A stretch of DNA of 64,000 nucleotides, taken from contig CANLSF010000003.1 in assembly GCA_947493695.1 (NCBI GenBank), positions 1 through 64,000 of the forward strand, in the 5' to 3' direction. Below, piece by piece: positions 26,119 through 35,026 of the stretch (positions within the stretch are counted from its first letter, which is position 1; every line of letters starts with the position of its first letter). Below the pieces are notes generated by a model, which was not told the DNA's origin, ran no database searches, and was given only the letters and a program-made list of their open reading frames with translations. The translations under genes were made by a program, and so were the position numbers. This DNA comes from an uncultured Kiloniellaceae bacterium (GTDB lineage Bacteria > Pseudomonadota > Alphaproteobacteria > Kiloniellales > Kiloniellaceae).

Positions 26119-27501
26119 ATGACAGCAAAAGCACCGGTTTTTGGCGGCGTCCTGGAAGCCATCGGCAACACGCCGCTGATGGAAGTCAAACATATGGACA
26201 CCGGTCCCTGCCGTCTGTTCCTGAAGCTCGAAAGCCAGAATCCCGGTGGCTCGATCAAGGACCGCATCGGCAAATCGATGATCGAAGCGGCTGAACAGGA
26301 TGGCAGTCTGAAACCGGGCGGGAAGCTGATCGAAGCAACCGCTGGCAATACCGGGCTCGGCCTGGCACTGGTGGCTGCGCAGAAAGGTTATCACCTGACC
26401 CTGATCGTTCCCGATAAGATGGCGCAGGAAAAAATCTTTCATCTGAAGGCCCTGGGCACCGAGGTGATCCTGACCCGTTCGGACGTGGGCAAAGGACACC
26501 CAGAGTATTATCAAGACATGGCCGAGCGTATCGCCGCCGAAACCGGCGCGATCTTCGTCAATCAGTTCGACAATCCGGCCAACCCCTACGCCCATGAAAC
26601 CACGACCGGCCCCGAAATCCTGGAGCAGATGGATGGCGATCTGGATGCCATGGTTTGTGGTGTGGGCTCAGGCGGTACGATTACAGGACTGGGCCGCTAT
26701 TTCGCCAAGGCATCACCGAAGACCGAAATGGTGCTGGCCGACCCGGAAGGCTCTATACTTGCAGAGTATGTCAACACGGGCCATCTCTCGGACGATGTCG
26801 GTTCCTGGGTTGTCGAAGGCATTGGCGAGGACTTCATCCCCCCGGTTTCAGATCTCTCGCTGGCGAAATCGGCTTATACAGTCGGCGATCGGGAAGCCCT
26901 GATCACCGCACGGGAACTGCTGACCAAGGAAGGTGTCCTCGGCGGCTCCTCCTCCGGCACGCTGATCGCTGCCGCACTGCGTTATTGCCGGGAACAAACG
27001 GAGCCAAAGCGCGTCGTCACCTTTGTCTGCGACAGCGGTAACAAGTACCTCTCCAAGATGTTCAATGATTTCTGGATGCTGGATCAAGGCTTCATCCAGC
27101 GCGAACAGCATGGCGACCTGCGCGACCTGATCGCGCGCCTGCATGAGAAACATGCGACGGTTCTGGTCGGTCCGGAGGATACGCTGCTGGTCGCCTATGG
27201 CCGCATGAAGCTCTACGACGTCTCACAGCTTCCCGTCCTGGACGAGGACAGTAAGGTCGTCGGCATTATCGACGAGAGCGATATTTTGCTGGCGGTGACG
27301 GAAAACGAAGACCATTTCAAAAAGAAAGTCGGCGAAGCCATGACCAGCAAGCTGGAAACGGTCCAGTCCGACGCGCCGATGGAAGCCCTGCTTCCGATTT
27401 TCAATAGGGATATGGTCGCCATAGTCGTCACCGGCGATACCTTCCTCGGACTCATCACGCGGATCGATCTTCTGAACTATCTGCGTCGCAGAATGAAGTA
27501 G
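26119..27501 (+). CDS. cbs: Cystathionine beta-synthase
   Basis: Joins homocysteine and serine (or acetylserine) to cystathionine using PLP. The 460-residue protein begins GVLEAIGNTPLMEV, with PLP lysine K47 in GGSIKDRIGKS and the loop TAGNTGLGLAL. A pair of CBS regulatory domains fills the C-terminus (about 330-460). The ATG at 26119 is chosen for the AGGGAAGAG site upstream; a longer reading begins in intergenic sequence. The gene is followed six bases later by cystathionine gamma-lyase, giving reverse transsulfuration from homocysteine to cysteine. Confidence 0.9.
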   Translation: MTAKAPVFGGVLEAIGNTPLMEVKHMDTGPCRLFLKLESQNPGGSIKDRIGKSMIEAAEQDGSLKPGGKLIEATAGNTGLGLALVAAQKGYHLTLIVPDKMAQEKIFHLKALGTEVILTRSDVGKGHPEYYQDMAERIAAETGAIFVNQFDNPANPYAHETTTGPEILEQMDGDLDAMVCGVGSGGTITGLGRYFAKASPKTEMVLADPEGSILAEYVNTGHLSDDVGSWVVEGIGEDFIPPVSDLSLAKSAYTVGDREALITARELLTKEGVLGGSSSGTLIAAALRYCREQTEPKRVVTFVCDSGNKYLSKMFNDFWMLDQGFIQREQHGDLRDLIARLHEKHATVLVGPEDTLLVAYGRMKLYDVSQLPVLDEDSKVVGIIDESDILLAVTENEDHFKKKVGEAMTSKLETVQSDAPMEALLPIFNRDMVAIVVTGDTFLGLITRIDLLNYLRRRMK

Positions 27502-27507
27502 AGACAC

Positions 27508-28680
27508 ATGCCTGACAGCCCCGCAAAGACCAACCGCGCCAGCTTTGAAACCCGCGTTATCCACGCGGGACAAAGCCCCGACCCCTCGACCGGGGCCATC
27601 ATGCCACCGATCTACGCCACCTCAACCTATGTTCAGGAGAGCCCGGGCGTTCACAAGGGCTATGAGTACAGCCGTTCGCAGAACCCGACCCGCATGGCCT
27701 ACGAACGCTGCATCGCAGATCTGGAAAGCGGAACGCAGGGTTTTGCTTTCGCGTCGGGCCTTGCGGCTATCGGCACCGCATTGGAGCTACTGGACAGCGG
27801 CAGCCATATCATCGCGATGGACGATCTCTACGGCGGTTCCTACCGTCTGTTCGAAAACGTCCGCAAGCGCTCGGCGGCCCTGGATTTCAGCTTCGTCGAC
27901 ATGACTGATCTCTCGGCCTTGGAGGCCGCAATCCGGCCCGAGACGAAAATGATCTGGGTCGAGACTCCCACCAACCCCCTTCTGAAGCTGGTTGATCTGG
28001 AAGCTATCGCGACACTGGCCCGCAAACGCGGTATCCTCTGCGTCTGTGACAACACCTTCGCCTCGCCCTGGGTGCAGCGCCCGATCGAACAGGGCTTCGA
28101 TATGGTGATGCATTCGGCGACCAAGTATTTGAATGGTCACTCCGACATGGTCGGCGGTGTCCTGGTGATCGGGAACCGGCCGGATCTCGTGGAACAGATG
28201 GCCTATCTTCAGAATGCGGTCGGAGCTGTTCAGGGCCCCTTCGATTCCTTCCTGGCACTCCGCGGCCTCAAGACCCTCGCTTTACGTATGGAACGTCACT
28301 GCGCCTCCGCACAGACGATTGCCGAATACCTCGAGGCCCACCCCAAGGTCGAAAAGGTTTACTACCCGGGTCTTGCAAGCCATCCGCAGCACGACCTCGC
28401 GAAGCGGCAGATGCATGCTTATGGAGGCATGGTCACTGCGGTGTTAAAAGGCGGTCTCGAGAACGCCCGACGCTTCCTGGAACGGGTTGAGCTCTTTGCC
28501 CTGGCCGAAAGCCTGGGCGGTGTCGAGAGCCTGATCGAGCATCCGGCCATCATGACCCACGCGTCCATCCCGCCGGAAAACCGCGAAGCTCTGGGCATCA
28601 GCGATGGGCTGGTGCGGCTATCGGTCGGTGTCGAAGGGATTGATGACCTGATCGCGGATATTGAGCAGGCACTGGCTTAG
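27508..28680 (+). CDS. Cystathionine gamma-lyase (Cys/Met metabolism PLP enzyme)
   Basis: A 390-residue fold-type I PLP enzyme with YEYSRSQNPTR, SGLAAI and the PLP lysine K206 in HSATKYLNGHSD. Sequence alone cannot fully separate gamma-lyase from gamma-synthase. Its placement six bases after cystathionine beta-synthase favours the lyase, which splits cystathionine into cysteine, 2-oxobutyrate and ammonia, as in the MccA/MccB pair. Confidence 0.88.
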   Translation: MPDSPAKTNRASFETRVIHAGQSPDPSTGAIMPPIYATSTYVQESPGVHKGYEYSRSQNPTRMAYERCIADLESGTQGFAFASGLAAIGTALELLDSGSHIIAMDDLYGGSYRLFENVRKRSAALDFSFVDMTDLSALEAAIRPETKMIWVETPTNPLLKLVDLEAIATLARKRGILCVCDNTFASPWVQRPIEQGFDMVMHSATKYLNGHSDMVGGVLVIGNRPDLVEQMAYLQNAVGAVQGPFDSFLALRGLKTLALRMERHCASAQTIAEYLEAHPKVEKVYYPGLASHPQHDLAKRQMHAYGGMVTAVLKGGLENARRFLERVELFALAESLGGVESLIEHPAIMTHASIPPENREALGISDGLVRLSVGVEGIDDLIADIEQALA

Positions 28681-28712
28681 GCTTTGTCCCAAGACCAAAA
28701 AACACACAGCAT

Positions 28713-28757
28713 CCAGACTATGAAACCACTTAAGACTGGAGTCTTCTCGTCGTCTGG
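28713..28757. repeat. Nested inverted repeats upstream of orphan gene
   Basis: CCAGAC (28713-28718) and GTCTGG (28752-28757) flank an inner palindrome AAGACT-GG-AGTCTT (28732-28745). The structure lies between the lyase stop and the orphan gene. It lacks a T-run, so it is more likely an operator or RNA structure than a terminator. Confidence 0.5.
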
Positions 28758-28788
28758 AAACTAGTCGCCTCATAAAAAGGTATGCGTA

Positions 28789-29439
28789 TTGCCTCCAATC
28801 AGCATCGTCACTGTTTCACAAAACCGTGCGGCGGCACTCGCCAGGAAATTTCACAAAGACTATTTGCCACCAATGGTTCTCGCCCGCGATGTTCCATCTG
28901 AGGCAGCGTATCATCGTCAAGAAGTCGGTACAGTTGAGCGTTTTGCCCCCTATCCGAACCAAGCGTGGATCTGGCGTCTTCCGAACAAAGATGACTGCAG
29001 CATTTGGGCGCGTCCTCTAGACGAGGGAAAGACGACGAGAAATATATTCGAGGCTTTCGTGCAAGAACTCTACGGCGACGTCCACTATGGAGACCGCAGA
29101 CTCTATCCTGTCGACCACGTCTACAATCATGCAAACGCGCCTCACGATTGGTACATCAGGCTTGAGATCATTCCGAGAAGAACAAATTCCCAGCATGGTG
29201 GCGGCTTTGAAAGAAAGAACACCAATTCAATAATTGAAATTGAAAACCGTAATCGTGCCCATCAGAGCAAAATGACTTTTATGATGATGCTGAAGATTGC
29301 AGGCCTCCCCCCACCCCGGTCCACAGACGACACTGGCCGCATGAACGTCGCTCGTCACTACTTTTTACAGAATGGATGGACGGCACAACAGATCGATAAC
29401 GCCCTGCGGAGTCTCTTAGACAAAGCAGCAGTACGCTGA
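28789..29439 (+). CDS. Hypothetical protein, possibly horizontally acquired
   Basis: A 216-residue protein with no recognised family. It starts at a TTG with no clear ribosome site. It is rich in H, N, R and aromatic residues. The stretch YPVDHVYNHANAPHDW followed by LEIIPRRTNSQHG loosely recalls the DH...N...H order of HNH nucleases, but this is not convincing. The C-terminus (NVARHYFLQNGWTAQQIDNALRSLL) looks like a small helical module. Base composition is visibly more AT-rich than the neighbours, and it interrupts two metabolic units, which suggests transfer. Function unknown. Confidence 0.6.
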   Translation: MPPISIVTVSQNRAAALARKFHKDYLPPMVLARDVPSEAAYHRQEVGTVERFAPYPNQAWIWRLPNKDDCSIWARPLDEGKTTRNIFEAFVQELYGDVHYGDRRLYPVDHVYNHANAPHDWYIRLEIIPRRTNSQHGGGFERKNTNSIIEIENRNRAHQSKMTFMMMLKIAGLPPPRSTDDTGRMNVARHYFLQNGWTAQQIDNALRSLLDKAAVR

Positions 29440-29528
29440 TGTTCGCGGCCGTACGGACATGAAACGTCAATCATTCGATACGAACTGAGTATTAGTGGCT
29501 TACACCTATCAATAGGCGCCAGCTTATC

Positions 29529-30806
29529 TCACCGGTAGATCAGAGTTGGCAGCCACATGGTGAAGAAAGGCACGAAGGTCATCAGCAGCAGAACCGTTAC
29601 CAGCGGCACCAGAAACGGTGCCGTTGCGGTGACACAGCGTTCAAAGGGCACAGCGGAGACCTTCGAGAGCACGTAGAGCACCATCCCCACCGGCGGTGTC
29701 AGCAATCCGAGCATCAGGTTCAGAATCAGGATGATGCCAAAATGCACCGGATCCAGACCGATGGTCACAGCCACGGGCAGAAGTACCGGCACCAGGATGG
29801 TGATCGAGGCGATGGTTTCCATGAAGCAGCCGATGATCAGGACCATCAGGGTGATCAGCAGCAGGATCGCAATCTTGTTGTCCGTGAAACCGAGCAACAG
29901 GTCGGCGAACTGCCCCGCCACCTGATTGGCGGTCAGGATCCAGCCGAAGATTGCCGAGCTGGCAACGATCATCAGAATGGCCGCGGTGGTTTCAATGGTA
30001 TCCATGGAAACCCGCAGGATACCGCGCCAGGTCAAGGTTCGGTATACGACCAGCCCCAGGAAAGCCGAGTAAGCAACGGCAGCGATTGCCGCTTCTGTCG
30101 GCGTGAAGACACCGGTGATGATCCCGCCGACAATGATGATCGGGGTCATGAGCGGCAGCGTTGCGTCAAAGAGCGATTCAAAGAAGTGCTTCACTCTGAA
30201 ACGCTCATCGCGCGGATAGTTGTTCAGGCGGGCTTTCCACGCCACCATGATCATCAGCGAAATCGCCATCAGCAGGCCCGGAATTAATCCGGCGGCAAAA
30301 AGCTGACCGATCGAGGTGTCCGCAATGACGCCATAAATCACCAGCGGCAGCGACGGAGGAATGATCGGGCCAATCGTTGAAGACGCCGCCGTGATACCGA
30401 CCGAGAAATCCGTGTCGTATCCTGCGTCGCGCATGGCCTTGATCTCGATGTTGCCAAGACCGCCGGCATCGGCAACCGCGGCCCCCGACATCCCGGCAAA
30501 GATCACGCTGGCGCCGATGTTGACATGCCCCAGGCCACCGTGAGCCCACCCCACCGTCGCCCGCGCGAAGTTAAAGATCTTGGTCGTAATGCCGCCGGTG
30601 TTCATCAGATGACCGGCCAGAATGAAGAAGGGAATCGCAATCAGCGGAAAGCTGTTGATCCCGTTGATCATATTGTGCAGGACGACAAGGCTGGGCATGC
30701 CGTTGAAGAGGATAAAAGTCAGCGATGACAGCCCCAGCGCGACAGCAACCGGTACACCGATAACCAGCAGCACAAAGAGCATCAGGAAAAGGAAAAGGAT
30801 CGACAT
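29529..30806 (-). CDS. TRAP transporter large permease (DctM family)
   Basis: A 425-residue membrane protein with about 12 hydrophobic segments and the DctM motifs IFAGMSGAAVADAGGLG and SSTIGPIIPPSLPLVIYG. It forms the channel part of the second TRAP importer in the window. It is the last gene of a P-Q-M run on the minus strand. No catabolic enzyme is attached, so the substrate can only be guessed from the binding protein. Confidence 0.9.
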   Translation of the reverse strand: MSILFLFLMLFVLLVIGVPVAVALGLSSLTFILFNGMPSLVVLHNMINGINSFPLIAIPFFILAGHLMNTGGITTKIFNFARATVGWAHGGLGHVNIGASVIFAGMSGAAVADAGGLGNIEIKAMRDAGYDTDFSVGITAASSTIGPIIPPSLPLVIYGVIADTSIGQLFAAGLIPGLLMAISLMIMVAWKARLNNYPRDERFRVKHFFESLFDATLPLMTPIIIVGGIITGVFTPTEAAIAAVAYSAFLGLVVYRTLTWRGILRVSMDTIETTAAILMIVASSAIFGWILTANQVAGQFADLLLGFTDNKIAILLLITLMVLIIGCFMETIASITILVPVLLPVAVTIGLDPVHFGIILILNLMLGLLTPPVGMVLYVLSKVSAVPFERCVTATAPFLVPLVTVLLLMTFVPFFTMWLPTLIYR

Positions 30807-30837
30807 GGCAGCCTATGCTAATTGGTCACGGTGACGG

Positions 30838-31410
30838 TCACTCGTTGATCGCGCGCTCTTCGAGCTGTGCGACGACTTCGGAGCTCGGCTGCCGGATCTT
30901 TTTGTACAGCCAGATAATCGAATTGATAGCCATCAGCGCCAGACAGACCGCGACGACCCAATAGATCACGCTCTTGGGAACATCGATGGAGACCATTTTC
31001 TGGCGGGTCTTCTCCGCTAGCTGAACCGCGACCCAGGCCAGGAAACCATAAAAGCCGACATTGATGAACTCGACGAACACTGCAACCGCCTTCCCCGCCT
31101 TGACCGGCAGGTAGCGATAGAAGAATTCGAGAAAGATGTGCGAGCCTTTGCGTACGGCGGTCACGGCCCCGACGTAGCCGACGATGATCAGCAGGAAGCG
31201 CGCGATCTCTTCCGTCCAGCCAAGGGAATCATTGAGCACGTAACGGGTAAAGAACTGTAGAAACACGACAATCATCAGCGCCCAGAAGACAAAGAGCGCA
31301 GGAATGTCGATGAGTTTGATATCGGAAATATCGTGTACTTCCGTCTCAAACTCGATTTTGGGCAGCCCGCGTTCAGCGGACTGCCCTTCATCGTCACGTA
31401 TGTCGTTCAT
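30838..31410 (-). CDS. TRAP transporter small permease (DctQ family)
   Basis: A 190-residue protein with four membrane segments behind an acidic cytoplasmic N-terminus of about 35 residues, longer than usual. FFTRYVLNDSLGWTEEIARFLLI is the family hallmark region. It lies 24 bases after the binding-protein gene and 31 bases before the large permease. No clear ribosome site precedes the ATG. Confidence 0.86.
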   Translation of the reverse strand: MNDIRDDEGQSAERGLPKIEFETEVHDISDIKLIDIPALFVFWALMIVVFLQFFTRYVLNDSLGWTEEIARFLLIIVGYVGAVTAVRKGSHIFLEFFYRYLPVKAGKAVAVFVEFINVGFYGFLAWVAVQLAEKTRQKMVSIDVPKSVIYWVVAVCLALMAINSIIWLYKKIRQPSSEVVAQLEERAINE

Positions 31411-31433
31411 TGGAGAAGTTTAGCCGATTTAAC

Positions 31434-32426
31434 TTACTTACCCAATGCGACAAAGCGCTTGAACTGCTCCATCGAGTAAGGGGCGTCGTCTGCGGTCAGA
31501 CGTGGTTCAACCGCTTTCATGAAAGGCGTACGGTCAACGACGTTCACCACATTGCCCTGCGCTTCGAACCACTTGGCGAGGTTCTGTTCGGCGGTATCGA
31601 TCTCATTGGACGCCCGTTCAGCCGCTTCCTGGGTGACAGCGGTCAGAATGGCCGCATCCGCTTCTCCCAGCTTGTCCATGGTCGAGCCGGAAACGATCAC
31701 CACCAGCGAATTGATGATGTGGCCGGTCAGGTTGATGTGCTTCTGGACTTCATAGAACTTCTTGAACTGGATCGTCGGCAGTGGATTTTCCTGCGCATCG
31801 ACCACGCCCTGTTGAAGTGCAAGATAGACTTCGGAGAAGGCCATCGGCGTCGGGTTGGCATCAACAGCTTCAGGGAACATGACATAGACCGGTGCGTTCG
31901 GAACGCGGATCTTAAGGCCCTTCATATCGTCCGGCGTCAGGATCGGCTTGTTCGCAGTGACATGCCGCGCCCCGTAATAGACCAGACCGGTAATGGTGTG
32001 GCCGGTCGCGTCTTTATAACCCGCACCCATTTCCTGGAAGAGGTCACTGTCGCGGTAGGCTTTCCAGTGATTGAAGTCGCGCAGAATGAAAGGGTAATCC
32101 GAGATTGCCAGCGGGCTGTATGACTGCGCGGCAAAAGCCGGACCGGTGTAGATCATATCTACCGAGCCAATAGCGAGGCCTTCGTTGATATCAACTTCCT
32201 TACCCAGCGAAGATGCCGGGAAAACTTGAATTTCGTAGCGGCCGTCCGTGCGCTTCTTGAACTCTTCAGCCGCCCAGAGTGCCGAAGTATTGTAAGGCGA
32301 TCCCGCCTCATAAACATGCGCCCACTTGAGCACTTCGGCTGCCTGTGAGAGCGTCGCGCCTGTTACGACTGAAGCGGCAGCGACAAAGCCAGCCGCCGCG
32401 CCGAGAAACTGTTTCCGGTTGATCAT
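31434..32426 (-). CDS. TRAP substrate-binding protein, sugar-acid/C4-dicarboxylate type (DctP family)
   Basis: A 330-residue periplasmic protein with a signal peptide (MINRKQFLGAAAGFVAAAS, cleavage after SQA). GLKIRVPNAPVY includes the substrate-carboxylate arginine of DctP proteins, and YLALQQGVVDAQENPLPTI is the usual dimer/ligand region of sugar-acid and sialic-acid binders. GGGAG lies upstream of the ATG. It is the first gene of its P-Q-M operon. Confidence 0.87.
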   Translation of the reverse strand: MINRKQFLGAAAGFVAAASVVTGATLSQAAEVLKWAHVYEAGSPYNTSALWAAEEFKKRTDGRYEIQVFPASSLGKEVDINEGLAIGSVDMIYTGPAFAAQSYSPLAISDYPFILRDFNHWKAYRDSDLFQEMGAGYKDATGHTITGLVYYGARHVTANKPILTPDDMKGLKIRVPNAPVYVMFPEAVDANPTPMAFSEVYLALQQGVVDAQENPLPTIQFKKFYEVQKHINLTGHIINSLVVIVSGSTMDKLGEADAAILTAVTQEAAERASNEIDTAEQNLAKWFEAQGNVVNVVDRTPFMKAVEPRLTADDAPYSMEQFKRFVALGK

Positions 32427-32896
32427 AAATTTTCTCCCTAAAATGCTATTTTACAGCTCCGCGTGACACAGATTTTTGCCTGTGCCTCATCAGAGCAAAG
32501 AGCTTACTAAAATGCTAGCACACAAGTTCACGACAACGAAAGCCTTCTGTGCGCCCCGACCTCTCATAGCTGCCGCCGCCCGGCGAAGCGGCCGCTTAAG
32601 CAACATTTTTTCCAATAAATTCATACACCTCGACACACTCACCAGCATCAATATGCCCCCATGCTGAGGCTGGACCTGCGCACCCAATCCAAAAGAAGCC
32701 CGTCAGGCGCATGCATGAAACAACGCGAAACCTTGTTGGGAACACGCCTGTAAGTAGTTTCCCGAATTGAGCTGAATGTGGCTTTCGGGATACATCGCAC
32801 CATCGGAACCGCAGCCGCCCTTCAGCGCGTGCAAGCGAAACCCGGACGCCTCAGAAAATCAGTTTAACAAGACCTCTGCCCAGGAGCGCGAAAGCG
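32427..32896. promoter_or_regulatory. Intergenic region with operator-like repeats before the second TRAP operon
   Basis: CTAAAATGCTA occurs twice, at 32438-32448 and 32507-32517. The first copy is part of the inverted repeat TAAAAT-GCT-ATTTTA (32439-32453), which abuts the ribosome site of the binding-protein gene. A weaker inverted repeat CACAG-N8-CTGTG lies between. These look like binding sites for an unidentified regulator. No gene is evident; small frames here lack ribosome sites. Confidence 0.5.
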
Positions 32897-33202
32897 ATGG
32901 AACACGAGAAAGATGATATTGTATTGAACCGCTATGTAGGCCGACACCTGAAGCAGCACCGTGAACGCATGGGCCTGACCCAAGACAGACTTGCCCGGCA
33001 ACTGGGCATCAGTGTTCAGGATTTCCAGAACGCCGAGCTGGGACTGGACCGCTTACCGGCAGTAATGCTCTACGAAGCCTGTGAGGTTTTTGGTATCTCG
33101 CTGCGCAGTTTTTTTGGTGAGTTCATTGAGACCCAAAACAAGATCCCAAGCGGTCAAACATCCCCCGACCAGCCGCGAAATGAAGTGCTGAACGCTGACT
33201 AA
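32897..33202 (+). CDS. XRE-family helix-turn-helix regulator
   Basis: A 101-residue protein with a Cro/C1-type helix-turn-helix at about residues 14-68 (LKQHRERMGLTQDRLARQLG, then AELGLDRLPAVMLYEACEVF). The C-terminal tail is polar and without a ligand domain. It could regulate the divergent TRAP operon, but nothing in the sequence proves this. AGGAG lies about eleven bases upstream of the ATG. Confidence 0.82.
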   Translation: MEHEKDDIVLNRYVGRHLKQHRERMGLTQDRLARQLGISVQDFQNAELGLDRLPAVMLYEACEVFGISLRSFFGEFIETQNKIPSGQTSPDQPRNEVLNAD

Positions 33203-33299
33203 GAGCTCATTTTGCGAAAACACTAAAAAATCGAAAGCATCTGTGCCCGGCTCTGTTGAGTGTGGGAGCCCTCTTTGTCTTACGCTCGGGATAAACAGG

Positions 33300-34046
33300 C
33301 TAAATCAACAGCACCCCGTCCCACAGCAACTTCGAGCCCGCCACCGCCAGGAAGAGGTACGCAATCCTGGTGAAGACCGCCTGGCTCAGAAGATGATGCA
33401 GACGAAAACCCAGCAGGACGCCCAGAACCAGGAAAGGTGTCAGTAAAAAGCTTGCGGTCAGAGTCTCGAGCGAAAACTGAGCAAGCGCAATGTAAGAGAA
33501 GGTCTTAATCAGATTTAGCGTGAAAAAGAAAACGCTGTTGGTCCCCACAAACAGTGACTTCTCCATCCCTCGACTCAAAAAATACCCCTTCACAGGCGGT
33601 CCGCCCGCATGGGCTACAAAACTTGCAAAACCCGACACCCCACCCAAGACAAAGGTCACGATCGGGTTCGAACACCCCGAATGCTGGCCTGCAGATTGAC
33701 GAAACGCGAACTGGGCAACAAACAGGATTGCCATTGCGCCGATCGCGAGTTTCAGCAACGCCGGGTCCAGCCAGCGGAAAGTCAATGCGCCAAGCGCAAT
33801 CCCACAGAGTGCGCCAGGCAGAAGTGTCCTTACCTCCCCCCAGGACCAGGAGTGCCGATATTTCCAGATGTTCGCGCAATCCATCACAATAAGAACCGGC
33901 ATCATCACCGTAACCGCGACCTGCGGAGTCACAAAAAGCGACATGAACGGTACGGCAAGCACACCAAGCCCACCGGCAAAACCGCTTTTGGAAACACCCG
34001 TGATGACCACCGCCAAGGCGGCGATCAGATAAAACTCGACGGACAA
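33300..34046 (-). CDS. Sulfite exporter TauE/SafE family permease
   Basis: A 248-residue membrane protein with about seven to eight hydrophobic segments and the TauE motifs SGFAGGLGVLAVPFM and FASFVAHAGGPPVKGYFL. The family exports sulfite, sulfoacetate or related organic anions. It is transcribed away from a LysR gene, a common regulator-target pairing. The taurine-type aminotransferase lies 16 kb away, so a link to taurine is only a possibility. Confidence 0.87.
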   Translation of the reverse strand: MSVEFYLIAALAVVITGVSKSGFAGGLGVLAVPFMSLFVTPQVAVTVMMPVLIVMDCANIWKYRHSWSWGEVRTLLPGALCGIALGALTFRWLDPALLKLAIGAMAILFVAQFAFRQSAGQHSGCSNPIVTFVLGGVSGFASFVAHAGGPPVKGYFLSRGMEKSLFVGTNSVFFFTLNLIKTFSYIALAQFSLETLTASFLLTPFLVLGVLLGFRLHHLLSQAVFTRIAYLFLAVAGSKLLWDGVLLI

Positions 34047-34108
34047 GCTTCACCTCCCTGCTTGATGATTGCGCTCGGCAGGAAATAGGCTTGCATTGGA
34101 AATATAGG

Positions 34109-34140
34109 AAACAGTTTTATATGATTATAAAAAACTGTTT
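34109..34140. promoter_or_regulatory. Long AT-rich inverted repeat before the LysR gene
   Basis: AAACAGTTTTATA and TATAAAAAACTGTTT form near-perfect inverted arms around TGAT, in the gap between divergent TauE and LysR genes. The right arm runs up to the LysR ribosome site. It is a likely autoregulatory operator, though a typical T-N11-A LysR core is not obvious. Confidence 0.55.
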
Positions 34141-34151
34141 TGGAGATGTTA

Positions 34152-35006
34152 ATGCCGCTCGACCTCAAGGAGCTGGAGAGCTTTGTCATTTCGGCGGAGA
34201 CACTTAATTTCTCAGAGACCGCAAAACGCCGGAACACGGTTCAATCGGCTGTAAGCAGCCACATTCTCAAGCTCGAAGACATCGTCGGGCAACGGCTCTT
34301 CGACCGGAAACGCGGTCAATCCATGCGGCTGACGGCAGAGGGCGAAGCCTTTGTGATCTACGCCCGGCGCATTCTCAATCTGACCGACGAGGCAATCGAC
34401 AGCATCCGGCAATCTCCGGCGCAAAGCACGATCCGGCTGGGTACCACGAGCACACTCGCGGTTTCGGTTCTTTCGAGTGTGTTGGAAGACTTCGCGGCGC
34501 AGTTCCCCAAGGTCCGGGTTGAAGTCTCCTGCGGCAGAAGCACGACCACAATCCGCCGCTTCGATAACGGTGACTTTGACCTCGCGTTTGTCACCGATCA
34601 AGGCAAACGTCCGGGACGGCTTTTTGTTGAGAATGTCGATCTGGCCTGGGTGTCGGGTCCGCGCTTTGACCTTGATCCCTCGATGAGCATTCCTCTCGCG
34701 TTTTTAACAGACGGCCGTGATCTCAGGCGCTTTGCCATGAACGCGCTCGATAAAACGAAACAGGAGAGTCACATTGCACACACCAGTCCTGATCCTATCG
34801 GATTGCGCGCCCTCGTTATTGCCAATCTTGCGCTGACTGTAATGCCCAGGATCGCCGCGACGGCGCCCCTGAAAACACTCTCACAAGCAGATGGACTGCC
34901 GCCTCTGGGGCGATTACCCATAGCCGCCTATCAAAGAGTTGGGATCAGCCGAAAGGAAGTGGACGCGATGGGTCGCGCCCTGCTGGCGCATACTTCAATG
35001 AGTTAA
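34152..35006 (+). CDS. LysR-family transcriptional regulator
   Basis: A 284-residue LysR protein with N-terminal winged helix (LKELESFVISAETLNFSETAKRR, then VSSHILKLEDIVGQRLFDR) and periplasmic-binding-like effector domain. The ATG at 34152 is preferred because GGAG sits six bases upstream; a TTG and another ATG lie just before it. It is divergent from the TauE-type exporter and probably controls it. Confidence 0.86.
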   Translation: MPLDLKELESFVISAETLNFSETAKRRNTVQSAVSSHILKLEDIVGQRLFDRKRGQSMRLTAEGEAFVIYARRILNLTDEAIDSIRQSPAQSTIRLGTTSTLAVSVLSSVLEDFAAQFPKVRVEVSCGRSTTTIRRFDNGDFDLAFVTDQGKRPGRLFVENVDLAWVSGPRFDLDPSMSIPLAFLTDGRDLRRFAMNALDKTKQESHIAHTSPDPIGLRALVIANLALTVMPRIAATAPLKTLSQADGLPPLGRLPIAAYQRVGISRKEVDAMGRALLAHTSMS

Positions 35007-35026
35007 CCCAGGCATACTCGTCGCGG

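Noticed and set aside
32490..32687. Minus-strand 65-codon frame with a hydrophobic end
   Set aside because: It lies across the operator-like repeats and has no supported start or homologue.
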